Assembly: GCF_015352425.1 (NCBI RefSeq)
Contig: NZ_JADKNH010000009.1
Span: 186,001-250,000 of the forward strand
Reading direction: 5' to 3'
DNA length: 64,000 bases
Source of the DNA: Fusibacter ferrireducens
GTDB taxonomy: Bacteria; Bacillota; Clostridia; Peptostreptococcales; Acidaminobacteraceae
Below are positions 1-8,635 of the stretch, in pieces (position 1 is the stretch's first letter; every line of letters begins with the position of its first letter). The notes below the pieces were generated by a model that had not been told where the DNA came from, searched no databases, and saw nothing but the letters and a program-made list of their open reading frames with translations. A program made the translations under genes and the position numbers.

Positions 1-570
1 GTCCACTCTCGTAGGCTTGCCGTTTTCATCATACTCAATAGTAACTTGAGTTTTTCCATCTGGTCTTAAGTACCCTAAAGTATGGTCTTTTCTAACATCT
101 GACAAGCGCTTAGCTAGTCTATGCGCAAGCGAAATGGGGAGAGGCATTAACTCAGGCGTTTCATTGCAAGCAAACCCAAACATAATACCTTGATCTCCAG
201 CGCCTACTTCATCTTCCATATTGCCTTCTTTGCTCTCGAGTGCTTTATCAACACCCAGTGCAATATCATCCGATTGTTTATCGATTGCCACAAGGACACC
301 ACAAGTATCGCCGTCAAAGCCAAATTTAGCTCTATCATAACCAATATCCTTAATTGTCTCTCTAACCACATTTTGAATATCCACATAGCAATCTGTTGTG
401 ATCTCTCCTGCAACCAAAACCAAACCCGTTGTCACAGATGTTTCACAAGCAACTCTTGCATTTGGATCTTGCGCAAAGATTGCGTCCAAAATTGAGTCAG
501 AAATTTGGTCACAGATTTTATCTGGATGACCTTCAGTTACAGATTCAGAAGTAAATAGTCTTCTTGCCAT
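1..570 (-). CDS. metK: S-adenosylmethionine synthetase, C-terminal part outside the window
   Basis: Makes S-adenosylmethionine from methionine and ATP in the cytosol. The 190 visible codons are the N-terminal half of a protein usually near 395 residues; the gene runs off the left edge. The start ATG at 570 has a GGAGGTG ribosome site nearby and opens [20 protein letters not shown], which carries the family's ATP-binding GHPDK motif. The GAGDQG motif follows at about residue 124. The long upstream leader is an S-box riboswitch with its own promoter, so expression should fall when SAM is plentiful. Nothing looks broken in the visible part. Family assignment is essentially certain; the missing half cannot be judged. 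Confidence 0.98.
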   Translation of the reverse strand, partial: MARRLFTSESVTEGHPDKICDQISDSILDAIFAQDPNARVACETSVTTGLVLVAGEITTDCYVDIQNVVRETIKDIGYDRAKFGFDGDTCGVLVAIDKQSDDIALGVDKALESKEGNMEDEVGAGDQGIMFGFACNETPELMPLPISLAHRLAKRLSDVRKDHTLGYLRPDGKTQVTIEYDENGKPTRVD

Positions 571-640
571 TCTACAACACCTCCATTAAAAATTACAGTT
601 TTGATAATCCTTTTATATCCATTCATAAGCTATAGGCGTA

Positions 641-664
641 AAAAAACCTCTTCAAAAGAAGAGG
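641..664 (-). terminator. Intrinsic terminator of the SAM-I riboswitch
   Basis: A seven-base-pair stem CCTCTTC/GAAGAGG with an AAAA loop (on the plus strand) is followed on the minus strand by six T. It is the expression platform of the S-box leader. Confidence 0.92.
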
Positions 665-781
665 CGAGCATTCTCACAACCTCATCTTCCAGATATTCAT
701 CATATCTGTAGGATTTAGCACCGTGTAAAACCGGTTGCTGGACTTCATAGGGCCTATTCCCTCCATCGCTCTTGATAAGGA
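641..781 (-). ncRNA. SAM-I (S-box) riboswitch in the metK leader
   Basis: Read on the minus strand, the leader begins CTTATCAAGAGCGATGGAGG and continues with GGCCCTATGAAGTCCAGCAACC-type sequence, the conserved S-box core (the GGAGGGA, GCCCTATGAA and AGCAACC elements). A variable hairpin follows and then an intrinsic terminator at 641-664. In the known mechanism SAM binding frees the terminator and shuts off the downstream gene, here metK, whose start lies about 70 nt further on. Confidence 0.95.
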
Positions 782-803
782 TTACTATTAAATTTACTCA
801 TTC

Positions 804-832
804 ATAATAGCATACGATTATCCATAACGCAA
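804..832 (-). promoter_or_regulatory. Promoter of the metK riboswitch transcript
   Basis: Minus-strand TTGCGT (827-832), 17-bp spacer, TATTAT (804-809). This places transcription start about 10-15 nt before the S-box core, as expected for a riboswitch transcript. Confidence 0.7.
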
Positions 833-1003
833 CAGCTAATTTATGAACAAAACATAATATACTTTCCTTACGTACTCTAATTACATACCCTAACCATCTG
901 TTCAAAATCACATTTTTCTGGTAGAATAGGAAGATATGTGTCCAGCTTATTTGTAGTCAGAATTTAAAGTTTCGTAATCGGAATTTAAAGCTCACGCTTT
1001 GCT

Positions 1004-1030
1004 TAAGTTTTCCCCCAAGTATACCGATAA
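1004..1030 (+). promoter_or_regulatory. Candidate sigma-D (flagellar) promoter
   Basis: TAAG (1004-1007), 15-bp spacer, ACCGATAA (1023-1030). The sigma-D/FliA consensus in Gram-positive bacteria is TAAA-N15-GCCGATAA, so only one base differs in each box. It stands 29 bp before the start of the small plus-strand ORF and nothing else lies between. Confidence 0.55.
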
Positions 1031-1059
1031 TTTGTGTATAGATGAACACGGAGGTCCCT

Positions 1060-1257
1060 ATGAACTACAGAGAACGACTCTATCAAGAAATTGAATCCAG
1101 AAAACATCAGCTCAAAATGCTTGAGAAAAAAGGAGATGCGCTCATTTGTTCACGGATTTCCAAGGAAATAGAAGTGTTATCTTCAGAACTTAAGCGCTAT
1201 ACGGATTTTGAGACACGAAAAACCACACATGTTTACAGTTTGAGTCACGATCATTAG
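1060..1257 (+). CDS. Small charged helical protein, unknown function (65 aa)
   Basis: I do not recognise this gene. The start at 1060 is preferred over an upstream in-frame ATG (1042) because a GGAGGT ribosome site at 1050-1055 lies five bases before it and inside the longer reading. The product is 65 residues, rich in Lys, Glu and Arg, and residues 3-52 read as one or two amphipathic helices, so a coiled coil or small helical bundle is likely. The segment IEVLSSELKRY resembles the end of Spo0E-like phosphatases, but their SQELD signature is absent. The gene stands alone between metK and a convergent gene, with a sigma-D-like promoter in front and a strong terminator behind. That context makes a motility-linked role possible, but this is inference. 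Confidence 0.7.
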   Translation: MNYRERLYQEIESRKHQLKMLEKKGDALICSRISKEIEVLSSELKRYTDFETRKTTHVYSLSHDH

Positions 1258-1282
1258 AGATGCCCCTTGGGCATCTTTTTTT
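1258..1282 (+). terminator. Intrinsic terminator after the small ORF
   Basis: AGATGCCC, CTT loop, GGGCATCT, then seven T. It begins directly after the stop codon and touches the stop codon of the convergent gene at 1281. Confidence 0.9.
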
Positions 1283-2414
1283 ATCCACGCCAGTTTTCTA
1301 AAAAGTCGAAAATATTATCGTAAGCACTATTCATAAAAGAATACAGAACAGGATGATCCGTCTTGACTTCACATATAAACTGCATACTGTCCTCATACAC
1401 ATGATTTGTCATAAAAGTGTGGTCAACCGCCTCTAAAGCCTCTTGACTTAAAGCTCCCACAATAAGTTGTCCATCACTTGTGAAAAAGTAAAGTGCAAAT
1501 AAATCACCATTTAAATAGTATGGATTTTCTCCAACATGATCGTTGTGCGTATTGAACTCACTGTATAGTCTGCCATTATAGTAATCGTAGCGCATCATTT
1601 CAGGATTTTGATCGTGAAATCTTCTCTCAAAAAAGGCATCTTCTATGGTCAAAATCATCATATGTTCTGGTCGATTCAGATTAAAAGACGCTTCAATGCT
1701 GGATATCTCTAGACTTTCAACAACTCTAGCCTTTACAACTTTCATTGCGCTTCTATCCAATTCAACTTCAACAATGACAATTTTATAATGCGCCTCAAAG
1801 TCAATAAGTGCTTCACAGCGATAAATTACCCTTTGACCTGATTCACTCAGACAAGTCGAAGTGTTTTTCAGCAGACTATACGGTTCCTCCACAATTTCAA
1901 ATCCATCATCGATGAGACCTTCATGCCATAAAAGCATCGTAGAGGGGTAATCACAGCCCACATTTCTCATGATAAAGTAGTTAAGCAGTGTGATTTCATT
2001 TTCTATGGCCGGGCAAAGTCTCTGATAAAGACGGACCTCTTCATCTGTGGTGAGCCCTGTATATAGTGACTCGAAATCCAGTTTAAAATATTCAAAATCC
2101 ACCAGCGATTCGATTGACTCCGGATCAATAATATAGGCAGATTTAATTAAAAATACAAATTCTTCATAGTTGATATCTACAAAGGAACCCCCTAGTCCAC
2201 CCGTAACGCCTAAAATCGTATTCTGTATTTCTTTAGGATCGCCTTCCATAAAATGATAAAAACCATCAATTCCATAGGCTTCGTAGTCCAAATGAAAAAT
2301 TTGTGTGATTCTTCTATTTTGATCATCTTCCCACTCACACACAAGACCAACAACACCCATTAGTCGAGTATTGGTGGCCTTTGCGTTTAAAAATTCTAAT
2401 TTTGATCTGTTCAT
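1281..2414 (-). CDS. Conserved-looking protein of unknown function, coupled to phosphoglucomutase
   Basis: Not recognised. The 377-residue product has no signal peptide or membrane segment and is acidic, with many Asp, Glu, Phe and Tyr residues, so a soluble cytosolic protein is expected. The N-terminal part contains a glycine-rich stretch, LGVTGGLGGSF, near residue 70. No catalytic motif known to me is visible. The start ATG (2414) overlaps the stop codon of the phosphoglucomutase gene by one base (TAATG), which implies translational coupling and a shared operon. Codon use and coding density look like the neighbours. A role connected to sugar phosphates would be a guess from context only. 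Confidence 0.85.
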   Translation of the reverse strand: MNRSKLEFLNAKATNTRLMGVVGLVCEWEDDQNRRITQIFHLDYEAYGIDGFYHFMEGDPKEIQNTILGVTGGLGGSFVDINYEEFVFLIKSAYIIDPESIESLVDFEYFKLDFESLYTGLTTDEEVRLYQRLCPAIENEITLLNYFIMRNVGCDYPSTMLLWHEGLIDDGFEIVEEPYSLLKNTSTCLSESGQRVIYRCEALIDFEAHYKIVIVEVELDRSAMKVVKARVVESLEISSIEASFNLNRPEHMMILTIEDAFFERRFHDQNPEMMRYDYYNGRLYSEFNTHNDHVGENPYYLNGDLFALYFFTSDGQLIVGALSQEALEAVDHTFMTNHVYEDSMQFICEVKTDHPVLYSFMNSAYDNIFDFLENWRG

Positions 2415-4084
2415 TAAGAAATTACCTTTTCAACAATAAGTGATTTATAGTATTCCAATTTTTGTTTTGCCTTTTCTTGAGTCTCTGCCTGAATTGAAAA
2501 ATAAATTTTCAACTTGGGTTCAGTCCCTGATGGTCTTAAAACAAACCAGGAGTGATCTTCTAAATAATATTTGAGTACATCTGATTTTGGAAGTCCTGTG
2601 TCATCCTTTAAAAAGTCAATACTGCGCTTAAACTCTATGAGATCAGATGCATTTTCTCTAAACTTTGCCATGATGGACAACATGACCGAATGTCCTTCTT
2701 TGCCTTCAAATTTCTTAGAAATAGTCTCTTCTATAAAATAGCCATGTTCCTGATATATTTCTTCGAGTTTCTCCAACAGAGAATACCCATTTTGCTTAAA
2801 ATATTCTGCCATTTCAATTGCGATAAGCGTTCCCATTACAGCATCTTTATCTCTCACATGTGGATCAAACAAATAGCCATAACTTTCCTCATAGCCCATG
2901 ACAAAATGAGGTTCATCCTTTTCAATTTGCTCGCCTATAAATTTGAATCCAGTGAGTGTCTGAACCAATCGCACGCCATGATGTTCTGCCTGTCTTTTGG
3001 CAAGGTCTGACGAAACGATTGTGTTTACCACATAATGCTCTGGTGTTAAATCTTGTCTTGATGAGAGCAAATAGGCCATGAAAAGTGTCCCGATTTGATT
3101 GCCATTTAAAACGCGATAGACATTTTGATCCTTGACGAGCAAACCAATGCGATCACAATCTGGATCAGTTGCGATTACTAAATCAGCGCCATGTTTTTCT
3201 GCATATTCTATTGCAACTTCGAACGCCTCATATTCTTCGGGATTTGGCTTCTTACAAGTTGGGAACTCACCATCTGGTGCCATCTGCGAACTCACCTCTA
3301 TCAAATTAGAGAAAGCCATTTCTTTAAGAACGCGTTTTACTGTTGCACCGCCTGTACCATGAAGTGGCGTATAGACGGCTTTAAGCGTTGAATTTTTAAG
3401 AAGTTCAGGTCTTATGGAAACCCTTTTAACCATTTCTATATAAGGTAAATCCACCTCTTCATCTATTATTTTAAACAAGCCCTCTGCCAACGCACTTTTT
3501 TTATCAAGCCGTTTAACTTGTTCAAAATCCGTTACTTGGTTGACGTGTTCTATGAGTGCATCTGCTAAATGGGGCACCAATTGACATCCCGTTTCATCGT
3601 ATACCTTATAACCATTATACTCTGGTGGATTATGGCTTGCTGTCACCATAATGCCTCCAATACACCCGAGTTCTCTCACTGCAAAGGAAAGCTCCGGCGT
3701 AGTTCTCACACCATCAAACAAGTATGCCTTTATGCCATTACCCGCCATCACAAGGGCAGATTCAAGCGCAAACTCATAAGATTTACGTCTGGAATCATAT
3801 GCTATAGCAACCGATTTTTTAAATTTGCCCTTAAGGACCTCGCGATCTCTCTCAAGTAAGAAATTTGCAAATCCCTGAGTTGCTTTTCTAACGATGTATT
3901 CATTTATTCTATTTGTACCAGCTCCTATTATGCCTCTCATACCTGCTGTTCCAAATTCTAAATCCCTGTAAAAACGATCATCAATTTCATCTGGACGATT
4001 TTCAATTGCCCGCAATTCATCCCTAAAATCGTCATCAAAATAGGTGTTTCCAAGCCACTGTTCATATTTCTCTCTAACGGTCAT
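2414..4084 (-). CDS. pgcA: Phosphoglucomutase / phosphomannomutase
   Basis: Interconverts hexose-1-phosphate and hexose-6-phosphate, feeding cell-wall and glycogen-type sugar nucleotides. All four signatures of the alpha-D-phosphohexomutase family are visible: the phosphoserine loop TASHNPPEYNGYK, the metal loop DPDCDR, the sugar-binding loop EESYGY and the C-terminal phosphate-binding RPSGTEPK. The length of 556 residues fits the long Firmicutes PgcA type. An in-frame ATG at 4102 exists, but the ATG at 4084 has a well-placed GGAG six bases upstream, so I use it. The unknown gene downstream overlaps its stop codon by one base. Whether glucose or mannose phosphate is preferred cannot be read from the sequence. 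Confidence 0.93.
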   Translation of the reverse strand: MTVREKYEQWLGNTYFDDDFRDELRAIENRPDEIDDRFYRDLEFGTAGMRGIIGAGTNRINEYIVRKATQGFANFLLERDREVLKGKFKKSVAIAYDSRRKSYEFALESALVMAGNGIKAYLFDGVRTTPELSFAVRELGCIGGIMVTASHNPPEYNGYKVYDETGCQLVPHLADALIEHVNQVTDFEQVKRLDKKSALAEGLFKIIDEEVDLPYIEMVKRVSIRPELLKNSTLKAVYTPLHGTGGATVKRVLKEMAFSNLIEVSSQMAPDGEFPTCKKPNPEEYEAFEVAIEYAEKHGADLVIATDPDCDRIGLLVKDQNVYRVLNGNQIGTLFMAYLLSSRQDLTPEHYVVNTIVSSDLAKRQAEHHGVRLVQTLTGFKFIGEQIEKDEPHFVMGYEESYGYLFDPHVRDKDAVMGTLIAIEMAEYFKQNGYSLLEKLEEIYQEHGYFIEETISKKFEGKEGHSVMLSIMAKFRENASDLIEFKRSIDFLKDDTGLPKSDVLKYYLEDHSWFVLRPSGTEPKLKIYFSIQAETQEKAKQKLEYYKSLIVEKVIS

Positions 4085-4289
4085 TTTCCTCTCTCCTATC
4101 ATATATTCGATCTACTGCGTTTATCTTATTATATCTCTTTTTAGAAATCAAGTTATAACGGTCAAAAGTTAGATACGCTCTCATCATGCGCTGTGGTTTA
4201 CAGAAAGCATGCGATATGGCATAACGCAGATGACCTGCGCTACACTGACTTTTAGTACTATTTTCTTCTGATACTGTTTTCTTCTGTTC
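4085..4289. other. Intergenic region without assigned function
   Basis: About 205 bp between the phosphoglucomutase start and the patatin stop. A short inverted repeat CGCAG-atgac-CTGCG lies near 4225-4240 but has no T-run. No gene is supported. Confidence 0.5.
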
Positions 4290-5549
4290 CTATAATGCCG
4301 TCTCACCATCTACCAAGAAACCTGTCTCAAATAGTATGAAAAACAAGTGCTTTAATGTCTCATCTTTTAATTTTTGAGGAAATAGAGCATTTGTCTTAAC
4401 CGATAAGATCCCGATCAATTTCTGAGTAAGATCACTTCTGCCTGATGATAAATCAATTTTATCTTCACGGTAACGCTTGTGAACAAGCCCCACAAGCTGT
4501 TCAAATGAAATAATCCTAAAACGATCTATCTTCAGTTCTTTTGCTAGAAACTCATAAAGCGCAAGTGCAATTTCACCATATGTTGCATTGTCGGAAACAC
4601 TTAGAAGATCTTTAATCAAGGGAATCACATCCTCAAATAAAAGACGCTTTGGTGGCTTATTGATCCCCAAAAGCTTTCCCACTTCTAATAGTGTATGGTC
4701 AGAAAGTCCAATCAATTCATTAAAGACCAGTTCTTCATCGATTTCACCTTTGATATAATACGTCTTTCCTTTAAGCGCTTTGAAAACGCGATAAGTATCA
4801 TAATAGCCCATTTTTATATTATAAGCGGCCTTCTCACTGCTGATCTCAAGTGTTTTTCCCAAATCTTCTGAAGGCTTTATCATGGTTATATGAACGTCTT
4901 TTTTCTTTTTAATGCGCCTTTGACGCCCAAGCCCCATGACTCTTATGGCGATAATATCATCATACCCTTTTTCGATGAGCATATTGATCGGCAGATTATC
5001 AAAAATACCGCCATCCACAAGGAGTTTATCATCTATTTTGTCTATTTTAAAGGCAGGAAAATTTGCAGATGCCATAATGTAATCATGTAATTTGCCCTCT
5101 GGAATATCATCAATAAAAATCTCAATGGGCTTTAAATCACTTAATGAAAGTGTCACCAGGCCATATTCTATTTTGGACGCTCTCAGTTTGGGTTCATCCA
5201 CGATTTCCTTAAGCCTTTTTTTAAAAGGGGTTACATCCAATCCACCTTGTTTGAGTGTTTCCATTAAAAATTTACCCACTTGATTGACATCAAAGTCTGA
5301 ACCGAACTCTAATTTGGTTACCTTTTCTAATAGTTTTTCGTCGCCTTTAATGACATCTTCAATGGACATATCCAACCAAACGGATTCCAATTTTTTTAAA
5401 TCTCCCATGGCAATAAGTGCACCGTTTATCGAGCCGATTGAAGCCCCTACCACAGCGTCATACTCAATGCCCAACTCCGTTAACGCCTTTACAGCGCCCA
5501 CGTGGAAAGCCCCTTTTGCACCGCCACCTTCAAGTACTAATCCAGTCAT
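4290..5549 (-). CDS. Patatin-like phospholipase (RssA/YlbK type) with C-terminal extension
   Basis: Predicted lipid acyl hydrolase with a Ser-Asp dyad. The oxyanion motif EGGGAKG starts at residue 7, the nucleophile sits in GASIG (Ser37) and the catalytic Asp in DGG (Asp179), so the dyad is intact. The patatin core occupies roughly residues 1-270. The remaining 150 residues are helical, have no recognised motif, and may be a regulatory or targeting part. There is no signal peptide, so it should act in the cytosol or at the inner face of the membrane. The gene is monocistronic as far as spacing shows, with about 150-200 bp free on both sides. The substrate is unknown. Confidence 0.9.
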   Translation of the reverse strand: MTGLVLEGGGAKGAFHVGAVKALTELGIEYDAVVGASIGSINGALIAMGDLKKLESVWLDMSIEDVIKGDEKLLEKVTKLEFGSDFDVNQVGKFLMETLKQGGLDVTPFKKRLKEIVDEPKLRASKIEYGLVTLSLSDLKPIEIFIDDIPEGKLHDYIMASANFPAFKIDKIDDKLLVDGGIFDNLPINMLIEKGYDDIIAIRVMGLGRQRRIKKKKDVHITMIKPSEDLGKTLEISSEKAAYNIKMGYYDTYRVFKALKGKTYYIKGEIDEELVFNELIGLSDHTLLEVGKLLGINKPPKRLLFEDVIPLIKDLLSVSDNATYGEIALALYEFLAKELKIDRFRIISFEQLVGLVHKRYREDKIDLSSGRSDLTQKLIGILSVKTNALFPQKLKDETLKHLFFILFETGFLVDGETAL

Positions 5550-5706
5550 TTAACACACCTCATTTTGCATAATTTATCTTAAAGTTTTATCTATATATTT
5601 TGACCTATTTATACCACTAAAATAAGAGCTTAATCCAAATTTATGATACTCATATAAATTAATATGTGGATCACAAATTGCAATTAACCTCTTAATTCAC
5701 TTTTCT

Positions 5707-6147
5707 CTATCCCTTTAAGTCCACAGATACGCTTTTTTCTTGTTGCTCTTCAGTTTGATCCGTTTGATCGGAATCTTCTTTCATATCCGTTGTTGCAGTC
5801 ATTTCATATTGATGCATAAAATTCTTGACCATCATATCCGTCAAGCCGATGCCACCCGCTTCGGTGATCTTCTTGGACATCTCCTCATCAAGCATGCTTT
5901 CAAAATTTGCTCTGGCATTGCTTTTTTCAATTAAGCCACCCTCTTGAACGGTCTTGCGCATCTCTTTAAAAAGCATATTTATAAAAAAGGATTCAAATTG
6001 TTCAGCAGCCTCTCTAATTTCAGTTTCATCCTTGCTCTTTGTGGCTTCTTCAAGTTTTTTCTTAAAGGCATCTGTATCAACAGCGTTGCTTTGATCTGTC
6101 ATTTGAGCTTGATAAACACTGCTCAGGCCCATATTATCAATTTTCAT
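5707..6147 (-). CDS. flgJ: Flagellar rod-binding protein, FlgJ N-terminal type
   Basis: A 146-residue protein matching the rod-binding domain of FlgJ: residues 40-115 carry the typical pattern EAAEQFESFFINMLFKEMRK and a Gly-rich GGIGLTDMM turn. The muramidase domain found in proteobacterial FlgJ is absent, as is common in Firmicutes, so another enzyme must open the wall. The C-terminal 30 residues are Asp/Glu/Gln-rich and probably disordered. It is the last gene of a three-gene unit behind flgF and flgG, 65 bp after flgG, and should follow their flagellar regulation. It would help assemble the rod in the periplasm-like space. Confidence 0.88.
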   Translation of the reverse strand: MKIDNMGLSSVYQAQMTDQSNAVDTDAFKKKLEEATKSKDETEIREAAEQFESFFINMLFKEMRKTVQEGGLIEKSNARANFESMLDEEMSKKITEAGGIGLTDMMVKNFMHQYEMTATTDMKEDSDQTDQTEEQQEKSVSVDLKG

Positions 6148-6212
6148 ATCCTTACCCCTTTTTATAAGGCATTCAAGTCACTCAATGATCTATGCGAATT
6201 GATCCGCGCACT

Positions 6213-7007
6213 CTATCGTTTCAATCCATTGGCGATTTCAAGCATTCTATCTGCTGTCTGAATCGATTTAGAGTTCATTTCGTATGCTCTCTCTGCCGTA
6301 ATCAAGTTAATCATCTCATCAACGACTTCAACATTGCTGCTTTCCAAAAAAGCTTGCTTGACTTCAGTTGTGTCTCCCTCTTCTAGGCCCTCAATGGCAA
6401 GACCAGAAGCATCTGTGGCCTTGTATAAATTTTTACCAATGCTTTCAAGACCAGATGGATTTATAAATTTTGCAAGGATGAAATCGCCTAAATCTTCATA
6501 TACATCTTCGCCGTTTCGCTTGACTTGCATATTGCCAGTTGCACTGACTTTAAACTCTGATATATTTTCACCCAGTACAACATCACCCTCTGTGCCCTGC
6601 ACAAAGTATCCTTCAGAGGTTACAAGTTTGGCGCCATCCGCTGTTGTTGCAATTTTAAAATTACCATCTTTCGTAAATCTCTCATTGCCATTTTGATCAA
6701 TCACTTTAAAAAAATGTTTGCCATCAATGGCAAAGTCTAGATCTCTTTCAGTTTGTTGAAGACTGCCGCCTTTAAAACTTCTTAAAGTCGCCGCAGTCAT
6801 TACGCCATGTCCAATTTCAATTGGAACAGGCCGCCCTTCTCCATCAATACGATCACTTTGCGTCATTCTTTCGTACATGATATCCTTAAATTCAATTCTC
6901 TGGCCTTTAAATCCAGTTGTGTTGACATTGGCCAAATTATTTGAAATTGTATCTATCTTAAGTTGTAAGTTTTTCATCCCAGATGCAGCAGACCACATGG
7001 CTTTCAT
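6213..7007 (-). CDS. flgG: Flagellar basal-body rod protein FlgG
   Basis: Distal rod subunit of the flagellum, exported by the type III apparatus. The 264 residues include the N-terminal rod signature SGMKNLQLKIDTISNNLANV and NTTGFKG, and the C-terminal rod/hook region EMINLITAERAYEMNSKSIQ, followed by a terminal heptad region. Length and both end signatures match the FlgG/FlhP family. The start is supported by AAAGGAGG nine bases before the ATG. It follows flgF by 43 bp and precedes flgJ, giving a compact late-flagellar operon. FlgF and FlgG are paralogues; I call this one FlgG because it is the closer in length (about 260) and lies second in the pair, as FlhP does in Bacillus. Confidence 0.9.
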   Translation of the reverse strand: MKAMWSAASGMKNLQLKIDTISNNLANVNTTGFKGQRIEFKDIMYERMTQSDRIDGEGRPVPIEIGHGVMTAATLRSFKGGSLQQTERDLDFAIDGKHFFKVIDQNGNERFTKDGNFKIATTADGAKLVTSEGYFVQGTEGDVVLGENISEFKVSATGNMQVKRNGEDVYEDLGDFILAKFINPSGLESIGKNLYKATDASGLAIEGLEEGDTTEVKQAFLESSNVEVVDEMINLITAERAYEMNSKSIQTADRMLEIANGLKR

Positions 7008-7025
7008 ATCAAATTGCCTCCTTTA

Positions 7026-7059
7026 ATAAACTCTATACAGCCGATAAACTTTATACAGC
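7026..7059 (-). repeat. 16-bp tandem duplication at the flgF 3' end
   Basis: ATAAACTCTATACAGC (7026-7041) and ATAAACTTTATACAGC (7044-7059) are two copies with one mismatch, period 18. The second copy includes the flgF stop codon and its last codons; the first lies in the flgF-flgG gap. This is probably a local duplication. Confidence 0.75.
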
Positions 7060-8127
7060 TGCAATATTATTGACAGCTTTGCCAATCATATCATCAATTG
7101 TCGTCACCACTTTTTGACTTGATTCATAGTTGCGATTCATCTCAATTAATCGAATCATTTCAGAAATGGCATTTGTATTGGACCCTTCAAGAAATCCTTG
7201 TATAATTTCACCTGTGAACTCTACTCTGTTTCCCGTCATTTCATCTTCGGGTTTCTCTCTAAAGTAAGATCCGCCAACTTTTTCAAGGTCAGCAACATTG
7301 GAGTAGTCCGTTATTTTAATTTTATCTGTGATTTCACCGTCTTGGATCACTTCGCCAAATTCATTTATTGAAAAATTTTCACTTGTGATCAAAATGGAGC
7401 CGTCCAAGCCTTGAACCCGACTGCCATCATAAGCGATCAATTCTCCAATGTTGTTTATTGTAAACGAACCATCTCTCGAGAGCATCATGCCATTCTCAGT
7501 GCTTAAATTAAAATAGCCAGTGCCTCTGAGTGCCAAGTCCAGTTTACGGCTGGTCATCTCAAGCTGTCCTTGCTCAAAATCAGTCATAACCGAGTAGCCC
7601 TTAATGCCTGCACTCATGGTCCCTATCACAGTGGGTGCACCATAGATCACAATATTGTCTATCGTTGCGCCACCAGATGTAATATTGCCAGCATCATCGA
7701 CCTCAAACGCGTTATCGCCTACATAGATAGGGCCATTCTTTCCGAGTACATAGTCTCCCTGTAGTGGATCGATGGAACCACCCACATTTTTATATAGCGT
7801 TCTTATATAACCATCACGATCTTTAAAAAACTTTACTGACGTGCTATAATCTATACCATTTTCTGTGTTCACTCTAAAGAAACCGTTTTCTACCTGAGCG
7901 GTGTATTCGCCATTTCTATATTCAGAGACGACTTTGGCAGCACCTGACTTATAAGGCAAACTTGACCCGTTAATTCTAGTAAATAATCGATTGTTAAAGG
8001 TTTCTACCTCCAATCGATCTTTTTTATAACCCGTTGTATTCACATTCGCAAGGTTATTACTAATGACATCTATTCTATGTACATTTGTCATCAATCCAGT
8101 GCCTGCAACATATAATCCTTTTACCAC
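7051..8127 (-). CDS. flgF: Flagellar hook-basal body protein, FlgF/FlhO type
   Basis: Proximal rod protein related to flgG. The N-terminal signature VHRIDVISNNLANVNTTGYK and the C-terminal MIRLIEMNRNYESSQKVVTT match the rod/hook family, with a variable 200-residue centre. The length of 358 residues is longer than enteric FlgF (about 250). The start codon is GTG at 8127, seven bases after GGAGG. A sigma-D-like promoter stands about 30 bp upstream, so this gene opens a sigma-D operon flgF-flgG-flgJ. It lies downstream of mreB/mbl, as in Bacillus, but separated here by the nad genes. The precise split between FlgF and FlgG roles is inferred from order. Confidence 0.87.
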   Translation of the reverse strand: MVKGLYVAGTGLMTNVHRIDVISNNLANVNTTGYKKDRLEVETFNNRLFTRINGSSLPYKSGAAKVVSEYRNGEYTAQVENGFFRVNTENGIDYSTSVKFFKDRDGYIRTLYKNVGGSIDPLQGDYVLGKNGPIYVGDNAFEVDDAGNITSGGATIDNIVIYGAPTVIGTMSAGIKGYSVMTDFEQGQLEMTSRKLDLALRGTGYFNLSTENGMMLSRDGSFTINNIGELIAYDGSRVQGLDGSILITSENFSINEFGEVIQDGEITDKIKITDYSNVADLEKVGGSYFREKPEDEMTGNRVEFTGEIIQGFLEGSNTNAISEMIRLIEMNRNYESSQKVVTTIDDMIGKAVNNIAAV

Positions 8128-8157
8128 AACAATACCTCCAGCTCTTTTACATTTAGA

Positions 8158-8185
8158 GTATCGGCACTCCCATCATAAAACTTTA
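8158..8185 (-). promoter_or_regulatory. Sigma-D flagellar promoter of flgF-flgG-flgJ
   Basis: On the minus strand TAAA (8182-8185), 16-bp spacer, GCCGATAC (8158-8165). This is near-consensus for the flagellar sigma factor (TAAA-N15-GCCGATAA) and is correctly placed before the GTG start at 8127. Confidence 0.8.
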
Positions 8186-8395
8186 GTCTTTGTCCTTATA
8201 TTTATAGAAACTTCATTGAGCACTATGATCTCTATAATATATGTCAGTCAGCTAATTGTTGAAGGCTTAACTATAAGCTATTTCTATAGGTTTTAGGCTT
8301 TTTTTATATTTTCTTTATTGTATGCCTTCTTCAAAAATGTTATATTAAAGGTGGTTAAAATACCATACCCTTTATTAATTTCAATTTCCTCATTT

Positions 8396-8434
8396 TGGAA
8401 TGATCAGGTTTGACTTGAACATTCCACTTTTTTT
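8396..8434 (+). terminator. Possible hairpin with T-run in the nadC-flgF gap
   Basis: TGGAATG (8396-8402) can pair with CATTCCA (8420-8426) and is followed by a T7 run. No plus-strand gene precedes it, so the role is unclear; it may be chance. The rest of 8186-8635 shows no gene. Confidence 0.35.
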
Positions 8435-8516
8435 GAAATCTCTGACCTATTATTTGAGCATTTCAAACTACTATATTGGAGGATTTCTATATCTAATCAT
8501 TTTCAATTTATAATTT

Positions 8517-8567
8517 AAAGGACAATAGACCAAACAAAGCTTCCTTACAATTTGGTTATTGTCCTTT
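8517..8567 (-). terminator. Long hairpin downstream of nadC
   Basis: Arms 8517-8534 and 8551-8567 pair over 17 bp with one bulged G, around a 16-nt loop. It lies 68 bp past the nadC stop. The T-run behind it on the minus strand is weak, so termination is likely but not certain. Beside it (8568-8620) stands an AT-rich run of partly repeated TTCATATTCTATT units. Confidence 0.6.
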
Positions 8568-8635
8568 TCATATTCTATTCTTCATATTTTATTTTTCATA
8601 TTCTATTTTTCATGTTCTGTCGTGGCATTACGTTT

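Noticed and set aside
1060-1257. Spo0E-like phosphatase
   Set aside because: The SQELD signature and proper helix spacing are missing, so only a general helical protein is claimed.
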